DNA of 64,000 nucleotides from Marchantia polymorpha subsp. ruderalis (taxonomy: Eukaryota; Streptophyta; Marchantiopsida; Marchantiales; Marchantiaceae), in contig AP031354.1 in assembly GCA_037833965.1 (NCBI GenBank), positions 19,446,001 to 19,510,000 of the forward strand, written 5' to 3'. Shown here in pieces: positions 25,743 to 40,700 of this stretch. The position numbers and the translations under genes were made by a program. Positions within the stretch are counted from its first letter, which is position 1, and the number at the start of each line of letters is the position of its first letter. The notes under the pieces are model-generated. The model saw only the letters and a program-made list of their open reading frames with translations, was not told where the DNA came from and ran no database searches.

Positions 25743-28700
25743 CTGTTTCATCAGGAGAGAATTTGAATCAGATCATATTTAATGACGTATAGAACGCATT
25801 GCAGGGTCAGGGTGTACAACTCTGGTGGTTCATACTTGAATCCTTGAAGAGCCTCGCTAGAATTGAATGTATGATTGACTTTCTGCACCTGCCTGGCACC
25901 AACTGACGTAAATCTTATTAAGGTTAAGAGGACATTTGCCTTTCTGAAAGCAGATACGGTGGTCGCCCATTGGTAGGCACCATTGTAAGCCAGAGTCGAA
26001 AGCTCTCATGTATAGGCTTTAGCTTCACTTCTTCGAGAACAACTCGCAGGGAGTTATTTATCCAGGGAATATTTGCATGGCAATTCTGGAGCACTACCCA
26101 TCTTCCCAAGCAGATCAAGCAGTTCAAAATTTTTTATCAGCTTGATCTATTACAAAAACTTTAATCTTGGAGTCACTGAAAAACAAAAAATATCCTGTGC
26201 ACTGAATCTTGAACGCCGGTCGTATGAAGGAGGAAAAGTGAGACAAAGCTATGGGAATCACGCACTTTCCCCAAGTTGCAGCTTCCTTTACCGCATCCAG
26301 AAGTTTGGGTCCCTGTGACAATTAGTGGAGATCAGTAGAAGCCGAAAGCATGTTAAGACAACAAGTTCAATGAATTTTGCTGCAGGCTCAAATTGAAGCA
26401 CTTGGCATGATGATGTACATACTAGATGTACATACCTGGCACTGGTCAAGAGAAAACACTCGAAGTCGCTTCAGCATGTTCTTACGCTTTGCGCAAGTCA
26501 TAATCTGGAGGACGAGTGTGAAAATATTCTCAATCTTACTTATCTTATGCTCTATTTGTTCGTCACCTGATAAAAACTCATCTGCTGTCCCAGCTGTTAG
26601 TATCATATCCTGTAAGGCCTGAGCTGTACCTAGGTGAATGCACATGGTCAGAAGTTTAATGAGGAGGCTTACCTCGTCTAGGGGTGTTGCAACACCTTGA
26701 AAGATGCACGTAACTGGAGTTTCTGGATTAGACTCGTCACAGGCATCTTCCACTGATAACTCCGCAAGATCCTCCTTTCTCAATCTCAACTGACTTTTGA
26801 CTAGCTGATTGACAGCATCCATCACCTAGTCCATTAATGCAAAGAAGAAGGTGATTGTGGAGTTCTTGTTTTAGAGCACATGGAAGTGCACTCTCTTCTG
26901 ACTTCTCTTATATGTAGAGAGAGAACGACATAATGAGCTGTCTCAGCGAAATACACTACGCAAGCTGTGAGGGACATTACATCCATGCATTGCTTGCATT
27001 GCGTATCAGCATGGTGAAGACCGAGCAGAGAGGCATAAAGCTAGCATACCGAATAGAGTGATGTCCATGAAGGAAAAGTATCATACCATATCCAGTCGAA
27101 GACAGCGCAGAACAAGTAAGGACCTGAAAGGACCAAGTCTTTGAGGCCAAGGTGCCGGAAGAATGCAGGTCTGACTGCTTTGGAAAAACTCTTGCCAACA
27201 TTTTCTCTCCAGATCCTCAATCAAACCCTCGAATCTGATAACGATCACCAGACACAAAGGATTGGTTTCCTCACCAATTCCAGTCTTAAGAAATTTCTAC
27301 AGCTGAACGAAAGGCCTTAAGAACTATCAAATGATTGAGTTTTAGTATATGATTTTCGAGGTTCCCATACATTTTACTCATAAATTCACTTTCGCATACA
27401 GAAAGAAAGTTGTGAAATTCCATGTGGAAAGGGGCGTTAATGGGACAGATCAACATTAGGAGCCAAGCTTTATCAAGAGTATACTAGTTAGTCTGCTTGA
27501 AGTTTATGACATTATCATTCAACAAAAATTAAAATAGGTCAGAAATATTTCTTATATTTTGTGAATTGAACTGTTACTAGGAGATCTCATGCCTTTCTTC
27601 TAAAGGTTTTCGTGTCTTCTTTGTTTCTAGTTACCGGGGAAAAGTAGAGAGAATTGAGAGCTGTCTCCACTCCTTCGAAGTGGGTTCCAGCCAGGACGGA
27701 CACGGGTTGTCTGAACATCCAGACTGCGTTCCTGTGTCTCCTTGCAGTAAGAACAACCACTCTTCCTGCTCCACGTCGTGCCTGGTCTGTGCTAATCTGC
27801 GATATATCGACGATCGTATATCCAAGTAAAAAATTGACATCCATTCAACATATTTAAAACCTGGCAAGCAACTCCTTTCTCTAAATTTACTTTGTATAAT
27901 ACCAACATTGTCTGCGGAAAGCAACAGAAATAGATGGCTTGCAGACAGAATCTTAGCAGCGAACGTACAGAGACTTAGAGTTTTTGCTGTGTCTGTCTTA
28001 TAGTTATCAAATTTAAGCAATACAAGTGTTTTCTGGACAAAGTTCATACTGGGGACCTGATACCTGAAAACAACAAGCAAGCCGAACAAGAATTGGTGCT
28101 TTGTGAGAAGTCCACAACATATCTTCCTGTAGACAGCGATAGTGATCTTGCTGATCAAATAATCAAGCCTTGTGTCGAAATCAACAGGATTCAAGGCTGT
28201 TGTTCGCTGCATGCTTGTACTGTACACATTTTTGAACCAGGGCAGAGTCCACTGATATACAGACTCTAGCTGCAAAATAACAATCGCTTGAGATTTTAAA
28301 CAGAATTACAGATTATGATGAGGGGGAAACAATATGTAGAGCTATTCAAGGTGTCATGAACATTGACATTCAATAGCGTCAATGTTCACTAAACATGAAA
28401 CAATTTTTACAAGCAATATATTCAATAAGTTGTCTGCTGATCATGATAAGTTCCTTAAAACATTGACGTGAAGGGATTCACTTTTGCTCATAATGGTAAA
28501 GTGGAAGAAACATAGCTAACCTTCGAGACATCAGCAATACAAGAATACAATATGGCTGCTCTCTCCGCCACTGGCAGGTGGCGCTTCCTGGTGAGCTCCA
28601 CGGCTGCCTCCGTGATAACAGCTCTTTCCAGTTTGGCCTGTACCACGACAGATTGAAAGCTTCAACCCCTTGAACAGATCCATGTGAAAATTCAAGACGA

Positions 28701-31700
28701 TGTACAAGCAAGGGAATATATTTGAACACAGGATTGACCTGGAAAGTACCAAGGTTTTCTTGGACATCTGTCACGTCAGGTAGATACTACTTGAGGTCCA
28801 AACATAATCTTACAGTAGAGATCAATCTCAACTTTATTAATTGACTGCAGTACGTATGATATGCCTCATTCCATGCTAAAAAGGTCACTTGAAAAGAACT
28901 TGAGCAGAGTATATAGGGTGCGAGATATGTATTGTCCCAAGTTTCTATCAAAAGATAATCATCTTTTCCACGTAAGGGATCAAGTCGGTTACCTGGATGT
29001 CAGCGTATAAAGTAGTTGCTTTCGAGAGAGCCTCTTCCAGAAGTTCATCATCAAGAATGGTGACCTTTGCAAGGACAGGATAGGATATGTGAGACATGGT
29101 TACAACTGGATCACGAGGAAACGTCAGCTACGTTGTGCTCTCACCGAAATCGAATCTAGTGCAGGTTTAGAATTTAAATCGAACTGATCTACTCACCATT
29201 ACACCTTGAAGAAGAGTTAATATGTGGTCTTCTATCTCTTGCAACCGACAATTCAAGAGAAGTCTCTGGTGAAGCAAATGGTTCCGCTCCTCCTCAAGGT
29301 CCAATCTTTCTTTCTCGGCGGCTGAGATGAAGAAGCATAAGATTTTTTTCTGATGCTTTTAGTTTTATTGTAGTTCTGAAGAGAATCTGATCAGCTCTCA
29401 GATCCATTCAGCATTTGGAAGACAAAATACATATTTTCGATTTTGTTTATTTGAAGAAATGAATCTCTAACAACTTCCAGAAATATTTCCGTGGTTTTAA
29501 TTTGATCTTGATGTAGGCAGATGGTCAATATCAATCCTGCCACCTCTGATGAAAGGGCCTAGCAAATGATTGCTAATTTCAGAGTTTAACCATAATGACA
29601 GTATAGTAAGTGAGGGACAAGCGTACAAGACAAGTATGGCCATTTCGATATGAAAGTAGAAAGATATCAACAAAACAGAAGAAACTTTGATTTTGCTGGT
29701 AATGAATGTAGCATACTATTTCACTATAGGCAAGGCTAACATTTCGTACATACCGATTGACAGCAGTTGACTGCAAAGACCATGGAAGGTTATCGAGAAG
29801 TCCACCACGTTCAAGCTCACACATACATTCACCTGTAATGAAGTCAAAGACGAAAGTCAATATCTTGCAGACCTGCAAGTGATGTTTACTCGTAAAGAAT
29901 AGGTGAAATATTAATCCTTACGGTGAACGGAATGTGGAATGGAAGTGGACGGAATGTTACAAAAACGGTGAAATGAATACCCGTGTTTCCAATATACTGA
30001 CCTCATCAGAGTAGTTGAATACTTGCTCGTAAGTAAGAAGAATGCATCCACAATGAAGAAATCTCTTTTTCGCTGGGTCTGGTTGAACGTTCGTGTGAGT
30101 CAACGGATTCACTTTGAGCAAAGCAGTGACTTTCTTTATGAGACCAGGAGGAACCTGATTCCCAATGTTTTCGACCATGAGTAGATTATTTGACAAAGTA
30201 CAAGACTGGGCTTCTCCTAGAATCCGTGGAGAATTTATGTCCAGCAGAACAATATTGGCAGGATCTTCGATGCTGCAAATCCATCTGCTCACTTGCTTCT
30301 GCGGGTCAAGTATGAGCATAGGTCGAGAAGTATTGCAGACAATGATGCCATTCTCTAGAGAATGATCATCAGTAGGCAGACCTGCCGCTGCCCATGCTTT
30401 GATGTCTTGAGGGCTTGAGTAAAATGTCACTAGAGAAAAATCGGAAGAGTAGGCCAAACCAATATTTTGCATTCTTGTTTGCCATTCAGATATAAACCTC
30501 GACCGAAAACTAGCAGGGAAAGATCCCAAATATGCAACGAGGCCAGCAGCGAGGATTGCATCTCCAACGACGTTTTTTCGCTTGGTTTTCAGGTCATCAA
30601 CTCGAGCCCTCCACCGCTGACACTCGCCATCCAGACGCCCTATAAGTCGTCTAGCCCTTCGAAGCTTGAGTTCCGAATCCTCAGCTTTTTTCGCAAGGCC
30701 ATCCTTCGTCCGACTTGCATCTTCATACCTATGATACACTTCCTCTCCATTACTGGATTCAACGATCGAACTAATACGAACAAATATGGACATGACCGAC
30801 AGCCGGTGTAGACTCTTAAGGCGAAAATAAAAAGAGCTTCTTTCATGCATTCACATTAAAAAGAATGCTTTGAAAACAACAATTTGTATTCTTGGTGCAT
30901 ATATTCTCTAAACAAAGAGAGCTTTCCCGAGTAGAATGAGACAACTGAAGCTCTATATGATTGTGACAAGCTCTATCTTTCAACCCCTATGATGTGTAAA
31001 AGCAGACCTGGCTTTAAGATTTTTCAGATTATCTTCTGCTATTGCAAGCCGGCGTCTAGCTTCCTCCAATGTCTCTTTGCAGGTTTCCAGATTATGATTG
31101 GCAATCTACATGAAAGTGGGGTAAGTTTTTGCCTTTCCTGAGCAATCCAGATGGCAAGGGGAGTAAAATATGGAGTTCATACTCGAGTCTATTCTTCACA
31201 ATAGAAAGTCAAGGAATGCTTCCAGGTTCGCATGGTTCCAGTCTGGTGGGATTGTAGCATCCACGAAACTGCACATTTCTCTGTTTCGCATCTTTCTGAA
31301 TTTATACAATTCGAACGAGACCCCTTGGGATTTTGTCTTCACTCAAAACGAAACCCAAGGAATCTCGTCATGACCCAACTGAGTCATGACCCTACTGAGT
31401 GAGGAAGAGACAGACACAGGAATTCTTACCTTCAACTTTTCGATTCTTGGTTCCATCTTCACAGTCTTTGCGTAGTGATAGTTATACATCGCTCGAATCC
31501 AAATACATATCGACCTGCAGGCTACGGATATTCTACGAACTTTCTCCGGCTTGAACAGGGGATTCTCCATGTAAGGTTTTAATTTCTCCATTGTGCAGTT
31601 CTCCATAGCGTCCTTGTTGAAGCTTAAAAGCATTTTAACGAAATCAACCTGGAAACAAGTGCACTTGCAATCAGGTGAACTATCTACCTGAATATGTATT

Positions 31701-34700
31701 GGGATGTATGATACAACCAACCTCATATATCTCCATACCTACAAACTTTTGCCTCTGATAAATTGACAATGAGGTAATAAAGCAATCAACAGAGTTGTTA
31801 ACACGACAGTCAGATTGTAAACTTCATCTCTTGTACCTTTTTAGAAGCGCTATGCAGATTCTGAAATAAATTATACCACTAGATATACTGAGCTCGGTAC
31901 TTTTCATTGAAAGATATCAAACCTGTGATAGAAGCTCACGGGCAACAGGCCAATAGCTGTTCACGGATTCCATGCTGTTACTGCTGGGAGGATGCTTCAT
32001 ATGCTTGGGTTCTTTTTTCAGAATGACACACAGAGCCTCCAAGACTGTGAGTAGACGAGGAGGAGGTTGAGTAAAAGACTTCAGTTCTGATATGTCTTTC
32101 TTATTCAGTTGACTCAGCTGCTTGATGGCCGTTAGCACCTGAAAGGAGAATGTGTGCACCAAAAACCACGTTACATAACTTACTCGACATAGCTGTAATG
32201 TTGACAAGTCGAGGATCCTGTTCGATTATTCTCGGTGTTTTTTTCCTCCCAAGCAGTAATTTTTTAACTCCAAAATATTCTTCTTCTACACAAGCTTTTC
32301 TATCATAATTTTAGCGGATTAGAGCAACCTTAATAACGGTTGTTTCTTCAGTTTGAAAATCTAGGAATTCACGTATTGTTGTTGTTATCGCGCGCGCGCC
32401 TATTGTTGAAATATTTGTGATAGAGAAGCTAGTTAGAATTATGATTATCCGGTGATTAATTCAACTAAAAGCTGGTGCTGTATCATAGTTTGATTACAGC
32501 TGTGAGGATAATATGTTCTCCTTGTTACCTCTGGAGCAACCTCTTGAACTTGATTTTGGGCGTCTTGAGCCAGCTTCTTGCAAGTCTCTGCCTCACCAGC
32601 AGCTATTCTTTCATCATGAGCAACTTCTTCCAACGACTTGTCCATCTGGACTTGTTCGTCAGATATGGACAGAAGAAGCTGGTCCATGTCAGAATTAGTG
32701 TGCTCTTTGCGTCTGAGTAGTTCCTGCAGATCATACTGCATATCCTCCACAAGGACTCGTGTAGACTGAAGCTTCTGAAGGCCCGTCTCTAATCTTTTGA
32801 GAAGACTATCCACCTCCTGTCCTTTTCTTGCCAATAATCTTCCAAAAACATGTAGCATCTCGTGGTAGCTGGGCATTCCAACAAGTCTCCAAGATCCCTT
32901 CTGCAAGATTTCAAGGATGTTACATATGATTGAAACTGTATTTCGTTCCGAGATTTGCATACTTTGAATGCACTATGTACGTAAGAATGTCTGAACAATG
33001 AAATAATGATTCATGACTTTACTCGTTTAGAGTTGCTCCATCTCGGTTCAAGATGAATATGAGATTATGGACTGACAGAGTCCTTGAGTTTTTCTATCCT
33101 AATGTCTGCGTTTGTGCCCATGGTTTACAAAGTGGACGCTGGTCATACGATTACAGCTGGAAAAATCAAGTCATTATAGAGCTTCATTACTATACATCTG
33201 TATCATTTGGAGATTGCGTGCGAGGGACGCTTCGAATAGACCAAAAATATCGGAAGGTTACCTTTGGTTAAGTACAGAAGAAGAAGAGGTTGGACATGAG
33301 AGGACATGAGTTCATCATAGGGTGTTGAAATGGAGCATAAAAGGCTGAAAGAGTTTACCAATATGATCTAATCCGAGACAGGGAGAATATGCTGGTAACC
33401 GTAAGAGTTCCAGTGGATGTATTTATGTATTGAGTGGAAAAGAATTGATTTGGAATGACACTGACTATTCGAAGAAACAGAAACTTGTGTTTATGTCAAC
33501 CACACCACTGAAGGTCATGACATCAATTTTAGCAGCATGCTAAGGCACATAACGAACACAATTTCATCATGAGCTTGGATCTCGTCAACAGGTCATCCCT
33601 CTGACGTGTGATAACAAGAATTGCGTGCTTCAAAACAAAAACCGGAGACTTTAAGATTGGTATCAAACTGGAAAAAAATTAGAAACCATCATTAAATTTT
33701 CTTCATCTTCTATTTTCCTGAGAGGAGCTGCAAAAGTTTTCGTCAAGACTTCTTCACATGATAAGCTTCAAAATTTTGCTTTGGAGCTGGGGATAACACT
33801 CAGCTCTATTAGATCCTTAAGTGTCATTCACTTTCGTAATTTTTCCTTAATTTCATACTTTTACAACAACTTTTGTCCCAATTAGGATTTCGGTGCAATG
33901 CTAATGCTCTCTATTTACATGTGTTTACGGTCAGATTGATTGATGTCAAGATGAGGGCGGGTATCCTCTAACTAATTTTACAACATAGCCAGAGAATTTG
34001 CGTGCGATATCCTGAGATAGCCAAGTTTTTTAAAACATATCTCGAGCTTGGAAGCAAGTGTTATATATGAGGAGAGTCTTGGTGTAAAACACTGTCTCAA
34101 CTAGTCTTTGTCTTATAGTATCAGTATATGCTAAGTACTGTCTTATACGCAATAAGGTTGGCTAGTTGCTTTACACGAATGTACATATTTACATACTGTT
34201 GGTAAGATTACTTTCTTGAGATAATTCGTATGTGCAATGTCTTGCCTAACAACATTATCTTCCAATCTCATGGATCCGGACAAAGGGAGAGTGACCTTGC
34301 AAGGGATATAAAAGGATCCTAGTAATGAGAAAGTAGATGCGTTTGCAAAAGAAGAGAGGGATGTGAATCTTCGTAGAAATCAGAGGCTACTTACCAAAGG
34401 TGACGATGAAGCTATAACGTTGCTGGTGGTATGGATCATCGAGCATGTTTTGGTTAAGAGCTCCAACTGCAAGCTTGGAAGTTTCTTCACATGCTCAAGC
34501 TTAACGAGTGTGACTCTGGCAACTGCCTGAAGTGCTACAGGTGTCCACTTGTCGTAGTAATCTACTGAAAAATGCCGGGTTATTAACGCTGAGGCAAAGG
34601 TACTGCTATTGCTCGTGTCTCTGTTCGATGGAGTTTCAGTACAGATCACCTACAGTGACAAATCAAAAACTATTTAGAGCCAATGAAAACTTCGACATAG

Positions 34701-37700
34701 ATGCTCATGACATTCTTTCCAGTTCTACAAAATGGATTCGAACTTCGCTTGGAACCTCGTTTACGACTTTCTAACGAACCTTCAAAAATCAATATCGAGA
34801 GTAAATCAAAGCAAAACATCATTGACGACCTTAAGATGTGCAACATGGGCTGGGATCTTGGATTCTCTCCAGGAGCAAGATTTGGGCTAACAGAAAGCAG
34901 AGCAAACGGCTTCTTAGGGATTCAAATTGAAGACACCACCATCTTCCTTGTTGGGCTTACTGTAACAAAATATAAGATTCCATGTGGTACACAAATGCTT
35001 TACTGTAAGGTCTCGAATTGTTTTCTTCACTTTCCTGGCTTAAACTAGATTCACAATCTCAAATTATTTCATAGGAAGATGATGTGTGCTTACCAAACGA
35101 AGATTCTCCTTCAGTCGATTTGCAAAACATTGGTTCAGATATTGTTCCCTATCACTTCCTAAAGTAGAATCAAACGTCGACATTTGAGATGCCTCCTCCA
35201 TACGATGGAGCTCTTGCTGAATATAATACTTCTCTTCTTCTCCAAGAAGCTCAAGGGCCTATTATCATGTGGAAACCATCAACCATGAGCAAGATGGAGC
35301 TATATATGTACTCTCCGGTCACAAGCAGACATTAGAACTCAAAAGAATATTCAATGACGAGAATGAATAAATATATAAATAGCTCAGAGCCTTGTGAAGG
35401 AATCCTGAAACAAATTCAAAATTAAATTAACCTAATTATATCACTGATTTAAACTATTTTATTTTACAAGCTATAAAGAAGAGGAAAGAAGAAGACTTCT
35501 TATCCAAGCAAGGTCACATACTTCTCCACGTAGAATCTGTATTCTGATTCTATTGAGGACAAAGCTACAAAGCTTTGCGATTTGCTACTCCATGTTATCA
35601 TACCACCACTCCAAGCATAAAAAACTACATAGCATAAGTATGTCATGTAGATAGATGTAGCATACTAGCATGCAAGATTGTCATGCTGAAAATCACACAA
35701 CTTAGATAATTAAACATAAAAAAAATGCAACACAATGTCACCTTAACTAGAAGTTCTAATATCAGGAGCAGGATGCTACAATGTCAAATTATTATTATTT
35801 AAGTCCAAAAATCTTCTTCAAATTTCAAGATTTTTAGATTCTAAAAAAAAGTGGCGGGAATGCAGGTTGTGACTATGGCTATAGAGGAGACAATGAATGT
35901 TGTTGACTACATCGTGAGCACTATTGTCACAATGGATCATGCCATGACAATGAGATATAGCAAGATGATTCTTGTCAAGCCGACTTGGGAGTTGATGGTG
36001 ATCAGAGTGTAATGCAAGAGTTCGTGAAAGTTGCTTAGAAAGAGTAGAAAAACGTAGTTACTTCCGGTGAAGAGAAAAAGGCTGATGGCAAGCACCATGG
36101 TAAAGTTGTAATCATTGAGGATGACAAGAAGAAAGAAGAAAAGAGAAAGTGAGATGCTTAAGATCGTGCAGGTGTAGAGCTGATAGTGAGCAGGTGTCAT
36201 GCAAGGAGGGTTGGAGGCACAGCCTCAAGGGGCATGACCCGGGGCGAGTGCGCGGGGGCATGCCTTTTTGGGTTCTTTCATACAGGCATGCTGTATGTAC
36301 AAAGAAATTAATACGTATTTCTTAGAACTTTTCAACAATTCTACTTCTAAAAATGCTTTATTCTCATATATGTACATTTTCAAATACGTCAAATGTATAT
36401 ATTTCAATACGTGCATGCCTTTTGACCGTGAAATGGGGCATAGACATGCCTCAAAATATTTTGCTGTGCCTCCAACCCTACATGCAAGAGGTGGTGAAAG
36501 TTGTTGCAAGAGAGTAGGAGGGAACAGTCATTTCCGGTGAAGAAAATTAGGCTCGCATCAAGTATAATGTTGACGACACAGTGAACATAACAAGAAGAAA
36601 GAAAAAGAGCAAAAAGTGAGATTGTTTTGGTCGAGCAAACGAGGGAGCATATGGTGATCAAAGTGTCATTCAAGAGATAGAGATCGTGGAAATTGTTGCG
36701 AAAGAGTAGGAGACATAGTTATTTCTGATGAAGAGATAAAGACCGACGGTAAAAACCATGTTAACGTCGCTAAAAATGGCGAGAAGAAAAAAGAAGAGTA
36801 GAAAGTGTGATGTTTTCTAGTCTAGAAAACATGGAAGGTGATGATCAATATGTCATACAAGAGTTTGTGGAAGTTGATGCGAAAGAGTTTAAAGTAGTCA
36901 ATCATGATGAAGAGTAAAATACTACCATTGATTCCATGTTTACTTTGTAGTCAATGAGAATGACAAGAAGAAGAAAAAAAAGGGAGCAAGTAAAATGATT
37001 CTAATCGAGCAAACTATAGAGCTGATGGTGATCAGGATGTTATGCAAGAGATCGTGAAAGTTGCTGCAAAAGATGAGAATAATGTAGTTACTTTTGGTGA
37101 AATAGCCTAACGAAGATTAGCATGTTGATGTTGTAGTTTGTGAGAATGACAAGAAGAAAGAAGAAAAGTAGAAAAACAAGATGATTCTAGTCAAGTAGAC
37201 TATAGAGCTAATGGTGATCAAGATGTCGTGAAATTTGCTGCAAAAGATGAGTAGAATGTAATTTCTTCTAGTGAAGAGAAGAAGTCTGATGGTGAATATC
37301 ATGTTGACGTAATAGTTTGTGAGTATGATAAGAAAAATAAAGAAGAGGAGACATCAAGATGATGAGGATGTCATTCAAGAGATTGCAAAAGTTGTTGCAA
37401 AAGAGTAAGAGATTGTAGTTTCTTCCGATGAAAAGAAAAAAGCTTACGGCAAGAATCATCTTAACACACGGTCAAGCAAGATAGCCTAAAGTAAGAAGAA
37501 GAAAAAATTGATGCAAAAGAAAAAAAGATCGTAATTGATCTCGGCAAGAATCATTTTGACATCATAGTCATTCAAGATGGCGTGAAGAAAGAAGAAGAAG
37601 AGCAAGCAAGATTGGTTCATGTTGAACAAATAAAAGACTAATGGTGATCAAGGTTTCATTCAACGGGTCGTGGAAGTTGTTGCAAAACAGGAAGAGAACA

Positions 37701-40700
37701 TGGTTCTTCTTGGATAAGAAAAAAAGTCTCTTGGCAAGAACCATGTTGATCCCTCAATCACAACAAGACAAGAAGAAAAAAAATAGGAGGAAGCATAATG
37801 ATATTGGTTGAGCAAATTTAGAAGCTAATGTGATAAGGGTGTCATGCAAAAAATTATGTAAATTGTAGCAAAAGAGGATAAGAAAGTAAATACTTTCAGT
37901 GAAGAAAAAAAAACTGGCACCAAAAATCATGTTGACGTCGCAATCACGGAAAATGGCAAGAAGCAAAAAAAAAGAAGTAAAATGCATAATGATATGGATT
38001 GAGCTAACTTAGAAGCTAATGAGATAAGGGTGACATGCAAAAAATTGTGAAATTTGTAGCAAAAGAGTATAAGAAAGTAATTATTTTCAGTGAAGAAGAA
38101 AAAGCTGATGCCAAAATTCATGTTGACGTTGCAATCACAAAGAATGGCAAGAAGCACACAAAAAAAGAGAAAAAAGCAAGATGGTTCTGTTTAAAAAAAC
38201 TTGGAAGTTGATGTGATAAAAATGCCATGAAAAAAGTCATGGAAATTATAACAAGAGAGAAGTAAATAGTAGTTACCACGATGAATAGAAAAAAATTGAT
38301 GCCAAATATCATGTTGACTCCACAATCAATGAGATGGCAAGAAGAAGGAAAAAAGGAAGGAAGTGAGATAGTATTGATCGATTAAATAAGAAATCTAATG
38401 GTGATCGAGATATCATTCAAGAGATAGTGGAAGTTTCTGAAAAGAGGAGATATACGTAGTTCGTCATAATAAAGAGAACAAGTCTTACGGCAAGAAACAT
38501 GTTCACGCCGCAGTCACTGAAAAGACAAGAAGAAAAAGAAATAGCATAAAGCAAGAAAGTTTTGATCAAGCAAACTTTAAAACTAATGTGATATGGATGT
38601 CATGCCAGAAGTTGTGGAAGTTGCAACAAATGAGAAGGAAGAAGAATAATTTTTGAAAAAGAGAAAAAGGCTAACGGCAATTACTAGTGAGATGTCAATG
38701 AAAAGTTATAAAAAAAAAAGTAAGCAAGATGATTCTTGTCAAGCAAACTAGAAAGTTGATCGTGATCAAGGTCTCATGCAAAAAGTCGTAGAAGTTAATG
38801 TAAAAGATGAGGAGAACGTACTTACTCCCAATGAAGTGAAAAAAGTTGACGGCGAGTACCATGCTGACGTCGCAGTCAATTAGAATGGTGGGAAGAAACA
38901 AGAATAAGAGGACGCGAGATAATTTTCAAGCAAACTAAGAAGTTGATTGTGATCAAGATGTCATGCAAGAGGTACTAGAAGTTGGTGCAAAGATGAGAAT
39001 AACCTAATACTTTTGGTGAAGTGAACAAATCTAACTGCGAGAACCATGTTGACGTCGCTGTCATTGAGGATGGAAAGAAGAAAAAATAAGCCAAGAAAGT
39101 GAGATGTTTCCGGTTGAGCAAACCAAGGAGCTAATGATGATCAGGATGTCATACAAGAGCTCATGAAAGTTCTTGTGAAAGTGGAGAGCTAATGGTGATC
39201 ATGATGTCATACAAGAGCTCATGAAAGTTGTTGCGAAAGCAAAGAAGAATCTACTTTCTTTCGGTAAATAGAAAAAGGTTGATGGCAAAAAGCATGTTGA
39301 CATCGTAGTCATTACAGATGGCAAGAAAAAAAGTGAAAGAGTAGATAGCAAGATGTTACTAATGAAGCAAACTAGGAAGCTGATGATGATCAAGGTGTCA
39401 TGTTAATGGTTGTGGAAGTTGTTGCAAAAGAGCATAAAGTAATTAATTCTGGTGAAGAGAAGAAGACTAACATAGAGTACCATGTTGAAGTCATAGTCAA
39501 TGCAAATGGCAAGAAGAAAAAAGAAGAGTATCAGGTGAGATGATTCTAATGAAAGAAACTTGGAAGCCCATGGTGATCAATGCAATAGATTGTAGAAGTT
39601 ATTACAAAAGATGAGGAGAACTCCGTTACTCCCAATGAAGAAAAAAAGTCTTACGGCAAATACCATGTTGACATCTTAGTTTGTGAGATGGCAAGAAGAA
39701 AAAAGAGAAAGCGGTATGATTATGTTCAAAATAACATGAAATCTGATGCAGATAGATTATCATGCAAGAGCTTGTGAAAGTTGTTCCACAAGAGAAGTAG
39801 AAAGTAGTTAATCCCACTGAAGAAAAAAAGTATGATGACGAGAACCATGTTGACGCCGAGATCACTGAGGATGGCAAGAAGAAGAAAAAAGTGAAGAAAG
39901 TGAGATGGTTCAAGTCGAGCAAACTAAGAAGCTAATGATGATCAAGATGTAATGCAAGAGGGAGTGGAGATTGTTGCAAAAGAGTAAAAAGTAGTTCATG
40001 CGGGTGAAAAGAATAAGTCTCACGACAAGTTCCATGTTGATGTTCAAGTGTAACCGTCTTTAGTTAGTAAGAACTAAAGTAGAGGTTACTCTAAATGTTG
40101 ATATAGATACTTTGGAGTACATTAGTCGTAGCTGCCGCGTCAACGATCTACGCGCTTGGTAGGTAGAGAGTATGTGTGCTAGTTGACGGCACCACGTCAA
40201 CGATCCGTGTGCTTGTTAGGGTTATCTGCCACGTCATCCATCCACTAAGAGTAGAATGTATAGTAGGTATAACATCTTATCTCCTTATACTTGTTGGTGA
40301 GAGCTATATAAGGGAGAGTAGAACCATTGTTGATATCTCTCATCTTCAGAGTTTACATTTCTATCTTCGAGTGAACTTCTCTCTAAACCATAGTGTTACA
40401 TCAAGTCAATGAGTATGACAAGAAGAAAAAGAAGTGAGATGATTATGTTCAAGCAAACTTGGGAGTTGATGATGATCATGATGTCATGCAAGAGTTCGTG
40501 GAAGTCGGTGCAAAAGTTATGGAGAATATATGTAATCAGGTGAAGTAAAAAAGTATGATGGTAAACTACTATATTAACGTTGCAATTTGTGATTATGTTA
40601 AGAATAAAAGAAGATAGCAAGATGGTTTTGATTGAGCAAACTAAGTAGCTGATGATGATCAGTATTTCATGCAAGAGATTGTGAAAGTTGCTACAAAAGA

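Noticed and set aside
31837..31862. 24-bp microexon candidate between the two microtubule-binding-domain exons
   Set aside because: It has splice-like borders, but the alignment of the domain is gap-free without it.
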